Made by a program: the position numbers and the translations under genes. This document shows, in pieces, positions 34,295 to 44,098 of a stretch of 64,000 nucleotides of DNA. This DNA is from Propionibacterium cyclohexanicum. Its GTDB lineage: Bacteria; Actinomycetota; Actinomycetes; Propionibacteriales; Propionibacteriaceae. Below the pieces are notes generated by a model. That model had not been told where the DNA came from. It made no database searches and saw only the letters and a program-made list of their open reading frames with translations. Position 1 is the first letter of the stretch; each line of letters starts with the position of its first letter. The stretch spans positions 1 to 64,000 of the forward strand of contig NZ_FOGZ01000007.1 of assembly GCF_900111365.1 (NCBI RefSeq). Direction: 5' to 3'.

Positions 34295-35368
34295 CTATAC
34301 ATTGAAGCGGAATTCGACCACGTCACCGTCGGCCATCACATAGTCCTTGCCCTCGAGCCGCACCTTGCCCGCAGCCTGGCATTCCTTCATGCCGCCGAAT
34401 TCGACCAGATCGTCGAAGCTGACCACCTCGGCCTTGATAAAGCCCTTCTCGAAATCGGTGTGAATCACGCCGGCAGCCTGCGGGGCGGTCCACCCCTGGT
34501 GGATCGTCCAGGCGCGCGACTCCTTCTCCCCCGCGGTGAGGAAGCTCTGCAAGCCGAGCGTCTGATATCCCACGCGCGCCAGCTGGTCCAGGCCGGGCTC
34601 CTCGACGCCGGAATCGGTGAGGAACTCGCGGGCCTCGTCCTCGCTCATCTCCACCAGCTCAGACTCGAACTTCGCGTCGAGGAAGATCGCCTCGGCTGGC
34701 GCCACGAGCGTCCTCATCCGGTCCTTGAGTTCCTCGTTCGCCAGCTCGTCCTCGTCGCAATTGAAGACATAGATGTACGGCTTCGCCGTGAGCAGCCACA
34801 GATCATGCAGCGGCTCGGGGTCGAGGCCGGCCTGGAAAATGCCCGTGCCCTCGCTCAGCGTGTCGTAGGCCTGCTGGTATGCCTCGTAGCGTGGCCGCGA
34901 ATCCTTCTTGATCTTGGCTTCCTTCTCGATCTTGGGGAGGGCCTTCTCCACAGTTTGAAGATCGGCCAGCACCAGTTCGGTGGTGATGGTCTCCAGATCG
35001 GAGGCCGGATTGACCGAGCCGTCGACATGGCTCACATCTGCGTCCTCGAAAACCCGCGTCACCTGGCAGATCGCATCGGCCTCGCGAATATTGGCGAGAA
35101 AGGCGTTTCCCATCCCCTCACCCTTGCTGGCACCTTTGACGATCCCCGCGATGTCGACGAAGCTCACCGTGGCCGGCACGAGCCGCGCCGAATTGAACAT
35201 CTTCCCGAGCACGGCGAGCCGGTGATCCGGCACGCCGACCACGCCGACATTCGGCTCGATCGTGGCGAAGGGATAGTTCGCCGCGAGAACGTCGTTGCGG
35301 GTGAGCGCATTGAACAGGGTTGACTTGCCGGCATTGGGGAGACCGACGATTCCGATGGTGAGTGCCAC
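34295..35368 (-). CDS. ychF: Redox-regulated ATPase YchF (Obg-like)
   Basis: A 357-residue member of the Obg/YchF P-loop family. The Walker A is GLPNAGKST (9-17), and FNC DEDEL-type motifs occur in the central coiled region. NKxD is replaced by a non-G4 sequence, in line with the known ATP preference of YchF. The C-terminal TGS-like domain ends with [17 protein letters not shown]. It is a cytoplasmic, ribosome-associated factor. ATG 35368 is preceded by TAACCT 9 nt away. A 24-bp duplicated sequence lies about 90 bp upstream. Confidence 0.95.
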   Translation of the reverse strand: MALTIGIVGLPNAGKSTLFNALTRNDVLAANYPFATIEPNVGVVGVPDHRLAVLGKMFNSARLVPATVSFVDIAGIVKGASKGEGMGNAFLANIREADAICQVTRVFEDADVSHVDGSVNPASDLETITTELVLADLQTVEKALPKIEKEAKIKKDSRPRYEAYQQAYDTLSEGTGIFQAGLDPEPLHDLWLLTAKPYIYVFNCDEDELANEELKDRMRTLVAPAEAIFLDAKFESELVEMSEDEAREFLTDSGVEEPGLDQLARVGYQTLGLQSFLTAGEKESRAWTIHQGWTAPQAAGVIHTDFEKGFIKAEVVSFDDLVEFGGMKECQAAGKVRLEGKDYVMADGDVVEFRFNV

Positions 35369-35457
35369 GTCGGACTAGGTTACCGTTCCCCCGCCCCGTC
35401 CACCCGGGGCGCTGGGCGACGCCGAAGCCGTGCCCGCAACGCCAAAGCCATCGTGCC

Positions 35458-35505
35458 CGCACCGGCACCGCTCCCGTGCCCCGCACCGGCACCGCTCCCG
35501 TGGCC
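35458..35505. repeat. Tandem 24-bp duplication upstream of ychF
   Basis: Units 35458-35481 and 35482-35505 differ at one base and share the core GCACCGGCACCGCTCCCGTG. They lie between the aminopeptidase stop and the ychF start. Confidence 0.8.
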
Positions 35506-35508
35506 CGC

Positions 35509-36780
35509 TCAGGCACCCTGCCAGTACGCCCCCAGCTCGCCCGAGAGATATCCGGGGTCAGCCGTTCCGCACATCTCGCGGGCCGAGTGCATCGACAGGA
35601 TGGGAATACCGACATCGACTGTGGAGATGCCCAGACGGGTGGCCGTGATGGGCCCGATGGTGGAGCCGCACGGCACGTCGTTGTTGGAGACGAAGACCTG
35701 GCTCGGCACGCCCGCCGCCCGGCAAGCCCGTTGCCACAGTGCCGCGCCGGGCCCGTCGGTCGCATAGCGCTGCTGGGCGTTCACCTTGAGCGCCGGGCCC
35801 TGGTTCATCATCGGCCAAGTCTGCGGATCGTACTTCGCCAGGTGATTCGGGTTGACGCTGTGCGCGGCATCCGAGGAGATGCACGAGCTGCGGGCAAGCA
35901 TGGCGTACCACGCATCACCGCTGACCCCCAGCCCGCGCGCGATCCGTGCCAGCGCGTCGGCAAGGATCGGGCCAGCGGCACCGCTCGCCGTCGCCGAGCC
36001 CACCTCCTCGTGATCGAAGGCGGCGAGCACCGCCACATCAGAGCTGTCGGTCATTCTCTCGAGGGCGACCAGCGCGGGATACACCGACGACAGATTGTCC
36101 AGCCGCGCCGAGGCCAGGAACTCCTCGTGGTTGCCGAACACGGCGGGCTCCTGGGTCGGATAGCTCAAGACCTCGGCAAAGGCGAGATCGCCGACCCCAA
36201 TGCCCGCCTGCCCGCACAACAACTCGATGATGTCGGGCTCCTCGCCCAGCCCGAAGGATGGCATGAGCTGGAACTGCCGGTCGATGCTCAGCTTGTCGTT
36301 GACGCTGCGATCCAGGTGCGGCGCCAGCTGGCTCACCCGCATGATTGCCCCGGTACGGACCAGGTGCTCGCTCCCATCGCGCTCGACGATGCGTCCGGCC
36401 AGACCCAGCTCGCGGTCGAGGAAGCTGTTGAGCAGCGGCCCGCCGTAGACCTCCATATTGAGCTGCTGCCAGCCCGCAGCGGTGTAGCCGGGATCGGGCT
36501 TGAGCTTGAGAGCCGGGGAGTCGTTGTGTGCCCCCACGATCCTGAACGCCGCCCTGCCCGAGAGCTGCTCCGGGGCCACCCAGGCCAGCAGGGCACCACC
36601 ACGAACGAAGTAGTGTCTCCCACTCACCTGGCCCCAGCCCTGCTTCTCGTCCAGCGGAGTGAATCCGGCCTCATCAAGCCGATGCGCCATGGCACTGGCT
36701 GCGTGAAAGCTGGTGGGACTGGCCGCCAGGAAATCGATGAAACCTTCGGTGAACTCGTTGCGCGGTGCCATGGCTCCCAT
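35509..36780 (-). CDS. M18 family aminopeptidase
   Basis: A 423-residue metallo-aminopeptidase of family M18 (aspartyl aminopeptidase-like), probably removing N-terminal acidic residues in the cytoplasm. Zinc-site landmarks are GAHNDSPALKLKP (His/Asp), the central FDHEEVGS with the Glu-Glu pair, and ILSMHSAREMCG near the C-terminus with the final His. SSDAAHSVNPNHLAKYDP carries the conserved middle segment. ATG 36780 is used; ATG 36771 is also possible. It diverges from rmuC. Confidence 0.9.
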   Translation of the reverse strand: MGAMAPRNEFTEGFIDFLAASPTSFHAASAMAHRLDEAGFTPLDEKQGWGQVSGRHYFVRGGALLAWVAPEQLSGRAAFRIVGAHNDSPALKLKPDPGYTAAGWQQLNMEVYGGPLLNSFLDRELGLAGRIVERDGSEHLVRTGAIMRVSQLAPHLDRSVNDKLSIDRQFQLMPSFGLGEEPDIIELLCGQAGIGVGDLAFAEVLSYPTQEPAVFGNHEEFLASARLDNLSSVYPALVALERMTDSSDVAVLAAFDHEEVGSATASGAAGPILADALARIARGLGVSGDAWYAMLARSSCISSDAAHSVNPNHLAKYDPQTWPMMNQGPALKVNAQQRYATDGPGAALWQRACRAAGVPSQVFVSNNDVPCGSTIGPITATRLGISTVDVGIPILSMHSAREMCGTADPGYLSGELGAYWQGA

Positions 36781-36844
36781 TGAAGCAGCCCGGCCGAGTC
36801 GGCCGACAGCGGAAACTGTCGGTGCCGCCTGCCAGGCTTGAGCC

Positions 36845-38206
36845 ATGAACACCACGTCATTGGTCATCGCGCTGGTCGTGCTCGTCATCGGTGTCGTGCT
36901 GGGCTATCTGCTGGGACGCCTGCAGGCGCAGGCCGGTGGCACCTCGGGAGCGGCCGAGCTGGCCAGTGCCCGAGCCGAACGCGACGCGGCACGATCCCAG
37001 CTCGACCAGCTGCGTGCCGACCGGGAGGCCATGTCGAAAGAGTTCCAGAGGCTGTCCGCCCAGACAGCCGAGCGCCAGGCCGAGTCGGTGGATCGCACGG
37101 CTCGCCAGCGGCTCGACGAGACCCGCGCAATCATGACGCCCCTCGCGCAGAGCGTCACGGCGATGACCGAACGGCTCTCCCAGCTCGACCGGGAGCGAGC
37201 AGCCAGTGCCGCCGACCTGCGTCGCCAGGTGGACACCGTGCGACTCAGCAACGAAAGCCTGCGCCGGGAGACCCAGGCGCTGGTCACTGCCCTGCGCAGG
37301 CCGCAGGTGCGCGGGGCCTGGGGAGAAACCCAGCTCAAGCGAGTCGCCGAGATCGCCGGCCTGGTGGAGCGCTGTGATTTCGACACCCAGGTGGCCTTCG
37401 ACACGGACGACGGCGGACAGCGACCGGACATGCGGGTGACGATGGCTGACGGGAAGGTGATCTTCGTCGATGCGAAGACCCCGCTGGGCAACTTCATCGA
37501 CGCCTTCGCCACCGACGACGAGGACCGGCGCGAGGCGCTGCTCGACCAGTACGTGAAGAACGTCGTCGCGCACATCAACCAGCTGGGCGCCAAGAATTAC
37601 TGGCGCCTCGACGCCGCCAGCCCGGAGATGGTGATCCTCTTCCTTCCCAGCGATGCGCTGCTTCAGGTGGCACTCGACCGGCGGGCCGATCTTCACGAGT
37701 ACGCGGCCTCCCACGGCATCTTCCTGGCCTCACCTTCGATTCTCATCCCGATGCTGCGCGCCGTCCAGCACGGCTGGCGCCAGGCGGCATTCGCGCAGTC
37801 GGCCCAGCAGGTGGCTGCGTTGGGCCGCGAGGTCTTCGAGCGGCTGGCCGTCATGGGCAGCCACCTCGACAAGCTCGGACGCTCGCTCTCTGGCGCAGTC
37901 AACGCCTACAACTCCACTGTCGGTTCGCTCGAGCAGCGGGTTCTGGTCACCGCCCGGAAATTCACGGATCTGGACATCGCGAGTGGGGAACTCGCCCAGC
38001 CTTCCCCGGTTGAGGCCTCCACAAGGGTGCTCACTGCACCCGAACTCGTCGAGAACGCGAGCCTCCTCGAAGACACCATTGGCCGATTGCCGCGGGCGGC
38101 GCACAGCGCCCGGCACGAGAGCGCCACCGGGGATGGTCCTGTGCCCAGCAGCGTCGAGCACGCCACCACCCCCGGGCGCGCCCAGGACGCATCGCAGGCC
38201 GGTTAG
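36845..38206 (+). CDS. rmuC: DNA recombination protein RmuC
   Basis: A 453-residue RmuC-family protein, thought to be a nuclease-like factor limiting inverted-repeat recombination. An N-terminal membrane anchor (about 7-23) is followed by a coiled-coil segment rich in Ala/Arg/Glu (about 30-130). Next comes the nuclease-like domain with [41 protein letters not shown] and GAKNYW. The C-terminal 60 residues are Pro/Ser/Thr-rich. It overlaps the convergent ispH by four bases at the 3' end. CAGGCT lies 6 nt before the ATG, close to the leaderless pattern. Confidence 0.9.
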   Translation: MNTTSLVIALVVLVIGVVLGYLLGRLQAQAGGTSGAAELASARAERDAARSQLDQLRADREAMSKEFQRLSAQTAERQAESVDRTARQRLDETRAIMTPLAQSVTAMTERLSQLDRERAASAADLRRQVDTVRLSNESLRRETQALVTALRRPQVRGAWGETQLKRVAEIAGLVERCDFDTQVAFDTDDGGQRPDMRVTMADGKVIFVDAKTPLGNFIDAFATDDEDRREALLDQYVKNVVAHINQLGAKNYWRLDAASPEMVILFLPSDALLQVALDRRADLHEYAASHGIFLASPSILIPMLRAVQHGWRQAAFAQSAQQVAALGREVFERLAVMGSHLDKLGRSLSGAVNAYNSTVGSLEQRVLVTARKFTDLDIASGELAQPSPVEASTRVLTAPELVENASLLEDTIGRLPRAAHSARHESATGDGPVPSSVEHATTPGRAQDASQAG

Positions 38207-39222
38207 CGCAGCTGGGCGGCAGGGTCGGGTCGGGCAACCCCGCGATGACGGTCCCCTCGAGGAATGGGCGGGCGCACCTGGGTCGGGAGCGCGAAGGCGA
38301 TGGTCTCCTCGGTGAGGACCTCCTCGGTGGCCGGCGGGTAGCCGAGTTCCACCAGGCGCATGAGCACTGCGTCGAGCAGTTCCTCGGGTACCGAGGCACC
38401 GCTTGTCACCCCGACCGTGGCGACTCCCTCGAACCAGGCTGGATCGAGCTGATCGGCATCGTCGACCCGGTGTGCCGCTCCCGCCCCGGCATCCAGTGCC
38501 ACGTCGACCAGCCGCATGGAGTTGGAGGAGTTGGCCGAACCCACCACGATCACCAGTTCGCAGCGCGCCGCGATCTGCTTGATCGCGGACTGGCGATTCT
38601 GGGTGGCATAGCAGATGTCGTCGGTGGGGGGATCGAGCAGCTTCGGGAAGCGCGCCCTCAGCCGCTCCACGATCTCTCGGGTCTCGTCGACGCTCAGCGT
38701 GGTCTGGCTGAGCCAGATCAGTGGCTTGTCGGGGTCCAGGCTCAGGGCGTCGACGTCGCCCACGTTCTGGACAAGGGTGACATTGTCGGGCGCCTCGCCG
38801 CTCGTCCCCTCGACCTCCTCGTGGCCGGCGTGGCCGACCAGCACGATCGGCAGTCCCCGCCCGGTGAAGCGCGTCACCTCGTGATGCACCTTGGTGACCA
38901 AGGGACAGGTGGCGTCGATCGTGCGCAGGCCGCGCTGTGCAGCCTCGGCACGCACTGCCGGGGACACGCCGTGCGCCGAGAAGACCAGCAGCGCCCCGCG
39001 GGGAACCTGCGCCAGCTCGTCGACGAACACGGCGCCCTTGCTCTCCAAGGTCTCCACGACGTGCTTGTTGTGCACGATCTGCTTGCGCACGTACACGGGA
39101 GCCCCGAAACTGGCCAGCGCTCGCTCCACGGTGGTGACGGCGCGGTCCACCCCGGCGCAGTAGCCCCGTGGCGCAGCGACGAGGACTCGCCGGTCTGGGG
39201 GCAGCCCCGTCTCATCACTCAT
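38203..39222 (-). CDS. ispH: 4-hydroxy-3-methylbut-2-enyl diphosphate reductase
   Basis: Iron-sulphur enzyme of the last MEP-pathway step, making IPP and DMAPP. The 339-residue protein has the three cluster cysteines in their normal setting: Cys22 in [11 protein letters not shown], Cys106 in [13 protein letters not shown] and Cys204 in [21 protein letters not shown] (131-140) carries the catalytic Glu, and [11 protein letters not shown] is the diphosphate-binding segment. Isoprenoid supply links it to the cis-prenyltransferase gene at 43 kb, though they are not in one operon. Confidence 0.95.
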   Translation of the reverse strand: MSDETGLPPDRRVLVAAPRGYCAGVDRAVTTVERALASFGAPVYVRKQIVHNKHVVETLESKGAVFVDELAQVPRGALLVFSAHGVSPAVRAEAAQRGLRTIDATCPLVTKVHHEVTRFTGRGLPIVLVGHAGHEEVEGTSGEAPDNVTLVQNVGDVDALSLDPDKPLIWLSQTTLSVDETREIVERLRARFPKLLDPPTDDICYATQNRQSAIKQIAARCELVIVVGSANSSNSMRLVDVALDAGAGAAHRVDDADQLDPAWFEGVATVGVTSGASVPEELLDAVLMRLVELGYPPATEEVLTEETIAFALPTQVRPPIPRGDRHRGVARPDPAAQLR

Positions 39223-39228
39223 GGGCCA

Positions 39229-39234
39229 AGTGTA
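39229..39234 (-). promoter_or_regulatory. -10 box of a leaderless ispH gene
   Basis: Read on the minus strand, TACACT lies 6 nt before the ATG at 39222. Confidence 0.5.
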
Positions 39235-39305
39235 GGAGCGCCGCCGTATCGTCCCTGCTGCTCGCCCCAACCGCTCGTCCCAACTGCTTTGTCACAGCGG
39301 CCCGC

Positions 39306-39311
39306 TAGCGT
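39306..39311 (+). promoter_or_regulatory. -10 box of a leaderless xseA gene
   Basis: TAGCGT lies 6 nt before ATG 39318. Confidence 0.5.
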
Positions 39312-39317
39312 GGGGTC

Positions 39318-40583
39318 ATGGTCGATCTCGGATCCTTGCGTGCCCAGGCACCCAAGAACACCCCGGAGACCCCTCAACAGCTCAGCGCCGTGGTGGGAAT
39401 GCTCAAGGGCTGGGTCGAGCGGTGCGGCTGGGTTTGGGTGGAGGCCCAGGTCATTGAACTGCGCCGTCGCGCCGGGGCCTCGCTGCACTTCCTCACCCTG
39501 CGCGACGTGAGCACCGAGGTGTCCGCGAGCATCACCGCCACCACGGCGGTGCTCGACGAGGCGGGACCGCTCACCGAGGGGACCACGGTACTGGCGTGCA
39601 TCCGTCCCCGGGTGTGGAACAAGTCGGCGCGTCTCAGCTTCGAATGTGCCCAGATCCGCATCGCCGGGGAGGGTGAGCTGCTCGCCCGGCTGGAACAGCT
39701 CAAACGCAAGCTCCAGGCCGAGGGACTGTTCGATCCGCGCCGCAAGAAGCGTCTTCCCCTCGTGCCGCATGTCATCGGGCTCATCACGGGCGCCAACTCC
39801 GCGGCCGAACGCGATGTGCTCACCAATACCGCCCGCCGTTGGCCTGCCGCACGGTTCCGGGTGCGTCACGCTCTCGTGCAGGGCCCAAACTCCGTCTCCG
39901 ATGTGCTGGCCGGCCTTGCCGAGCTGGACGCCGACCCGCAGGTGGAGGTGATCATCATCGCCCGCGGCGGCGGGTCCCTTGAAGACCTGCTCCCCTTCAG
40001 CGACGAGTCCCTGGTGAGGGCTGTGGCTGGCGCCGACACTCCGGTGATCAGCGCCATCGGCCACGAACCCGACACCCCGATTCTCGATCTGGTGGCCGAC
40101 CTGCGCGCTTCCACTCCCACCGACGCCGCCAAGCGCGTGGTGCCCGACGCCGCCGAGGAGTCCCGCGAGCTGACCCAGCACCTCAACCGATTGCGCGTCG
40201 CCATCCTCAACCACCTCAACGCCGAGCAGCAGGAATTGTCGCGGCTCAAGTCCAGCCCAGTGCTGCGAGACCCCGGCGCGGCGCTCGGTGGCCACGTCGA
40301 GCAGCTGTCCATGGCGCGTTTCCGGCTGGAGGCCGCCATCGACCGCGCGCTCTCGGGCGAGCGTACCGAGCTCGACCATGCGCTGGCCCGGATCCGGGCG
40401 ATGTCGCCCAAGGCCACCCTTGAGCGCGGCTACGCCATCCTCACCGACCCCGACGACCATTCCATCGCCTCGGTGGCCGATGCCGAACCCGGCGACCAGC
40501 TGATGGCCTATCTGTCCGACGGCCGGCTCGTCGTCGAGGTCGACCAGACCATCGCCGAAGACCCCTCATCTCCCATCCGCTGA
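39318..40583 (+). CDS. xseA: Exodeoxyribonuclease VII large subunit
   Basis: A 421-residue catalytic subunit of ExoVII, which degrades single-stranded DNA from both ends. The N-terminal OB-fold (VVGMLKGWVERCGWVWVEAQV onward) is followed by the catalytic domain with VIGLITGANSAAERDVLTN, the nucleotide loop VIIIARGGGSLEDLLPFSDE and SAIGHEPDTPILDLVADLRASTPTDAA. A helical C-terminal region ends in the typical LERGYAILTD segment. xseB starts 34 bases later and completes the enzyme. Confidence 0.95.
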   Translation: MVDLGSLRAQAPKNTPETPQQLSAVVGMLKGWVERCGWVWVEAQVIELRRRAGASLHFLTLRDVSTEVSASITATTAVLDEAGPLTEGTTVLACIRPRVWNKSARLSFECAQIRIAGEGELLARLEQLKRKLQAEGLFDPRRKKRLPLVPHVIGLITGANSAAERDVLTNTARRWPAARFRVRHALVQGPNSVSDVLAGLAELDADPQVEVIIIARGGGSLEDLLPFSDESLVRAVAGADTPVISAIGHEPDTPILDLVADLRASTPTDAAKRVVPDAAEESRELTQHLNRLRVAILNHLNAEQQELSRLKSSPVLRDPGAALGGHVEQLSMARFRLEAAIDRALSGERTELDHALARIRAMSPKATLERGYAILTDPDDHSIASVADAEPGDQLMAYLSDGRLVVEVDQTIAEDPSSPIR

Positions 40584-40617
40584 TCCCATTTGCTGATCGC
40601 GGCCGAAAGGACTGCTC

Positions 40618-40893
40618 ATGTCACAACCCCCAACACCCCATTCACCGGCATCCGAACCAGCCGATCCCGAGCTCAGTTACGAGCAGGCCCGGGCCGAGCT
40701 CGCCGAGGTCGTGCAGCGCCTGGAATCAGGCGGTGTTCCGCTCGCCGAATCCATGAAGCTGTGGCAGCGTGGCGAGGAACTGGCCGGCATCTGCCAGCGC
40801 TGGCTCGACGGTGCGCGGGCCACCATCGACGAGGCCCGCAGCGCACAACACGGCCCCCACGACGAGCTGCCGCGGACCGGCGACGAGAGCTGA
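40618..40893 (+). CDS. xseB: Exodeoxyribonuclease VII small subunit
   Basis: A 91-residue small subunit of ExoVII. The helical core LSYEQARAELAEVVQRLESGGVPLAESMKLWQRGEELAGICQRWLDGA is standard, flanked by short disordered ends. GAAAGG lies about 8 nt before ATG 40618, and it follows xseA directly, so the two are one operon. Its stop is 11 bp from the end of the convergent PIN-PhoH gene. Confidence 0.93.
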   Translation: MSQPPTPHSPASEPADPELSYEQARAELAEVVQRLESGGVPLAESMKLWQRGEELAGICQRWLDGARATIDEARSAQHGPHDELPRTGDES

Positions 40894-40903
40894 TCCACCA
40901 GGC

Positions 40904-42256
40904 TCAGTTCTCGGTGCCCAGCATCTCGGTGACCAGCGCGGCGATCGGCGACCGTTCGGCCCGGGTCAGCGTGACATGGGCGAACAGTGAATGGCCCTTG
41001 AGCCGCTCCACCACGGCCGCCACCCCGTCATGGCGACCCACCCGCAGGTTGTCACGCTGGTCGACGTCGTGGGTGAGCACGACGCGGCTGTTCTGGCCGA
41101 TCCGGCTGAGCACGGTGAGCAGCACATTGCGTTCCAGCGACTGGGCCTCGTCGACGATCACGAAGGCATCGTGCAGGCTGCGCCCCCGGATGTGGGTGAG
41201 CGGGAGCACCTCGAGCATCTCCTCGCTGATCACCTCATCGATGACGTACTTGCTGGCCACCGAGCCGAGCGTGTCGAAGACGGCCTGGCCCCATGGGTTC
41301 ATCTTCTCCGACTCGGATCCGGGCAGGTAGCCGAGATCCTGGCCTCCCACGGCGTACAGCGGGCGGAACACCATCACCTTCTGGTAGCGGTGCGTCTCCA
41401 TCACCTGCTCCAGGCCAGCACACAGCGCGAGTGCCGACTTCCCGGTACCGGCGCGTCCCCCGAGGCTGACGATTCCCACCTCGGGATCGAGCAGGATGTC
41501 GAGCGCCACCCGCTGCTCGGCGCTGCGTCCCTTGAGCCCGAACGCCTCCAGGTCTGTGCGGACCCGCCGTGCCCTGCCGTCCGGCATCCGGCGCGCCAGC
41601 GCGGAACCGTTCGGCCCATGCAGCACCAGCCCGGCGTGAACCGGCAGCGAGGCCGCCTCGGGAATCTCGGCCCAGTTCTCGTCGAACAGGGCGTTGATCG
41701 TCTCGTCATCGACCTCGAGTTCGGCCATTCCCGTCCAGCCGGAGTCCGTGACCTGGTCATTGCGGTATTCCTGGGCCTCAAGACCCATGGAGGCCGCCTT
41801 CACGCGCATCGGCAGATCCTTGCTCACGAGCACGACGCGATCGACCTCACTGGCGTAGTTCAGCGCGACCGCGAGGATGCGTGTGTCGTTGTCGCCGAGG
41901 CGAAAGCCCGCCGGGAGCTTCTCCTGGCTCGTGTGGTTGAGCTCGACATGCATGTGCCCGCCATGGTCGTTCACCGGGATGGGTTCGTCCAGACGGCCGA
42001 ACCGTTGGCGCAGTTCGTCGAACAGCCGCAGAGCGCTGCGGGCGAAGTAGCCCACCTCCGGGTCGTGGCGTTTGCCCTCCAGCTCGGTGATCACCACGAG
42101 CGGCACGACAACATCGTGCTCGGCGAAACGCTGCAGAGCGCGGGGGTCGGCGATGAGCACAGAGGTGTCCAGCACATAGGTGGTGGTGACCTGCCCTGCG
42201 GCGGCCGTCATGGGGGCAAGGGCATCGACGCTGACGGTCGAGTCTTCGGCGAGCAC
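40904..42256 (-). CDS. PIN-domain PhoH-like ATPase (PhoH2)
   Basis: A 450-residue protein with an N-terminal PIN nuclease domain ([18 protein letters not shown] at about 24-41, later [19 protein letters not shown]) and a C-terminal PhoH ATPase (Walker [14 protein letters not shown], Walker [12 protein letters not shown], then [12 protein letters not shown]). PhoH2 proteins of this architecture are RNA helicase/ribonucleases. The GTG start at 42256 is set by AAGGAG 5 nt upstream; the frame stays open further up, but without a site of that quality. It lies convergent to xseB and its phosphate-starvation link is family naming only. Confidence 0.92.
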   Translation of the reverse strand: MLAEDSTVSVDALAPMTAAAGQVTTTYVLDTSVLIADPRALQRFAEHDVVVPLVVITELEGKRHDPEVGYFARSALRLFDELRQRFGRLDEPIPVNDHGGHMHVELNHTSQEKLPAGFRLGDNDTRILAVALNYASEVDRVVLVSKDLPMRVKAASMGLEAQEYRNDQVTDSGWTGMAELEVDDETINALFDENWAEIPEAASLPVHAGLVLHGPNGSALARRMPDGRARRVRTDLEAFGLKGRSAEQRVALDILLDPEVGIVSLGGRAGTGKSALALCAGLEQVMETHRYQKVMVFRPLYAVGGQDLGYLPGSESEKMNPWGQAVFDTLGSVASKYVIDEVISEEMLEVLPLTHIRGRSLHDAFVIVDEAQSLERNVLLTVLSRIGQNSRVVLTHDVDQRDNLRVGRHDGVAAVVERLKGHSLFAHVTLTRAERSPIAALVTEMLGTEN

Positions 42257-42473
42257 GGTGACTCCTTCTGCGCTCCCGAAGCGACCTGCGCATCGGCTAG
42301 CGCGATCGGTGGCGTGGTGGAGACTGGCTGCCTCCACACGTCGACGGTAAGCGCCGGGAGGCGTCGAGGGGAAGTGTCCACGGCGGCACTGTCCAGTGTT
42401 CACATCCCGGACCCGCAGCGTTCACCCCTGTCCCGGACCCCTGCGACCCAGGGGTTATTGCCCATCGGGGCAC

Positions 42474-43172
42474 TCAGCGGCCCACAGCAACCCAGATGGC
42501 GGCGAAGTGGCACAGCGCCCCGATGACCGTTCCGGTGTGGAACAGCTCATGGAAGCCGAACCAGCTGGGCCACGGATCGGGTTTCCGCAGGGCGTACACG
42601 ATCGCACCGAGGATGTAGAACAGCCCGCCGACCGCAATGAGCAGCACCACGGCAGGTCCGCCCGCCTGCCACAACTGCGGCAGCCAGCCCACTGCCGCAC
42701 ATCCCATGGCGATGTACAAGCCGGTGTAGAGCATCCGCGGCGCTTCCATCCACAGATTGCGGCTCACCACCTCAGCCAGGGCACACCCCCAAACCACGCC
42801 GAGCAGAGTGACGCGGGGGGCACCGGTGAGCAACAGCACCGCCAGCGGCGTGTAGGTGCCCGCGATGAACAGCGCAATGTTCGAGTGGTCGAACCGCCGC
42901 AGCAGCGCCGAGACCCGCCGGCTCCATACGATGCGGTGGTAGGCAGCCGAGTTCCCGAAGAGCAGGAGCGCCGTGACAAGGTAGATCGCCAGCGCGGCGC
43001 GCCCTGGGCGGGAATCGGTGCGCACCATGAGAGCGAGGATCGCCACCAGCATCACAGGCGTCATCGCGGCATGCAGCCAACCCCGCAGCCGCGGTTTCGT
43101 GGGCACCCCGCCGGCCGTCACCGGCACCGCGGCAGGCTTCGTTCCGGTGTGGTGGAGCGCACTCCTGGTCAT
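42474..43172 (-). CDS. Hemolysin III/PAQR family membrane protein
   Basis: A 232-residue seven-helix protein of the YqfA/hemolysin III (PAQR-like) family. Landmarks are RGWLHAAMTPVML near the first helix, SAAYHRIVWS and the HSNIALFIAGTYTPLAVLLL segment with its conserved Asp-His, and FGFHELFHTGTVIGALCHFAAIW at the C-terminus with the metal-binding-type histidines. The haemolytic name is historical; most members have no proven toxin activity. ATG 43172 is preceded by a -10 box. It diverges from the cis-prenyltransferase gene. Confidence 0.9.
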   Translation of the reverse strand: MTRSALHHTGTKPAAVPVTAGGVPTKPRLRGWLHAAMTPVMLVAILALMVRTDSRPGRAALAIYLVTALLLFGNSAAYHRIVWSRRVSALLRRFDHSNIALFIAGTYTPLAVLLLTGAPRVTLLGVVWGCALAEVVSRNLWMEAPRMLYTGLYIAMGCAAVGWLPQLWQAGGPAVVLLIAVGGLFYILGAIVYALRKPDPWPSWFGFHELFHTGTVIGALCHFAAIWVAVGR

Positions 43173-43179
43173 GGCACTT

Positions 43180-43185
43180 ACGCTA
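43180..43185 (-). promoter_or_regulatory. -10 box of a leaderless hemolysin III gene
   Basis: Read on the minus strand, TAGCGT lies 7 nt before the ATG at 43172; the box overlaps a GCTAGC palindrome. Confidence 0.45.
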
Positions 43186-43262
43186 GCGTCATCGGCCGCC
43201 GGCCAGCCCTGCCGGCGACTCACGGCAGGCCCGCCAGCAGGCCTGCATCACGATGCTGCGGC

Positions 43263-43268
43263 TAGGCT
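43263..43268 (+). promoter_or_regulatory. -10 box of a leaderless cis-prenyltransferase gene
   Basis: TAGGCT lies 6 nt before ATG 43275. Confidence 0.5.
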
Positions 43269-43274
43269 GCTCCC

Positions 43275-44084
43275 ATGGCGAAGCGGGAACTGGTGAATGA
43301 GGCATGGACCCGCCTCACGTCCAGCGGGCTGGTATACGCCACCTACGAGAACCGGCTGCGATCCGAGCTCGACCCGGCCCGGATGCCCCAGCACATCGCC
43401 GTCCTGGCCGACGGGAATCGCCGATGGGCACGCACCAATGCCCCTGGTCAACCCCTCGATGTCGGATACCGGGCCGGGGCGGACAAGCTTCTGGAGTTCG
43501 TGGATTGGTGCGACGAGCTCGGCATCGCCGTGGTCACCTTGTGGGTGTTGTCCACCGACAACCTGAGCCGCTCCGCGAAGGACGAGCTGGGGCCGCTCAT
43601 GGAGGTAATTGCGCACCTGACCCGCGACCTCGTGGACCGAAGCAACTATCGCGTCATGCCGGTCGGCGACCTCGAACTGCTGCCGCCAGCGCTGGCCCAG
43701 ACGCTGCGCAACGCCGAGCAGGCCAGCCGCGGGCGGGCGGGAACGCACGTCAATGTCGCCGTCGGTTACGGCGGACGCCATGAGTTGCGCGATGCTGTGC
43801 GCTCGCTGCTGGCCTGCGAGGCGCAGAAGGGCACGACCCTCGAGGAGCTCTCGCGCACTCTCGAGGTCGATCAGATCGGCGATCACCTGTACACCAAGGG
43901 ACAGCCCGATCCCGATCTCATCATCAGGACCTCTGGTGAGCAGCGTCTCAGCGGCTTCCTTCCCTGGCAGAGCGCCCATTCCGAGCTGTACTTCTGCGAG
44001 GCCCTGTGGCCCGATTTCCGCAGAATCGACTTCTACCGAGCCTTGCGCTCCTATCAGCGCCGCGAGCGGCGCTTCGGCAAGTAA
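43275..44084 (+). CDS. uppS: Isoprenyl transferase (cis-prenyl diphosphate synthase)
   Basis: A 269-residue UPP-synthase-family enzyme that adds isopentenyl units in cis; products of such enzymes become polyprenyl phosphate carriers for wall polymers. Asp46 of IAVLADGNRRWAR is the catalytic/Mg-binding residue, TLWVLSTDNLSRS is the second block, VAVGYGGRHEL the third, and IIRTSGEQRLSGFLPWQSAHSELYF the fifth. Actinobacteria often have two paralogues (short- and long-chain), so the chain length made here is not known. The ATG has a leaderless-type promoter. Confidence 0.93.
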   Translation: MAKRELVNEAWTRLTSSGLVYATYENRLRSELDPARMPQHIAVLADGNRRWARTNAPGQPLDVGYRAGADKLLEFVDWCDELGIAVVTLWVLSTDNLSRSAKDELGPLMEVIAHLTRDLVDRSNYRVMPVGDLELLPPALAQTLRNAEQASRGRAGTHVNVAVGYGGRHELRDAVRSLLACEAQKGTTLEELSRTLEVDQIGDHLYTKGQPDPDLIIRTSGEQRLSGFLPWQSAHSELYFCEALWPDFRRIDFYRALRSYQRRERRFGK

Positions 44085-44098
44085 GCCTCCAGCAGGGC

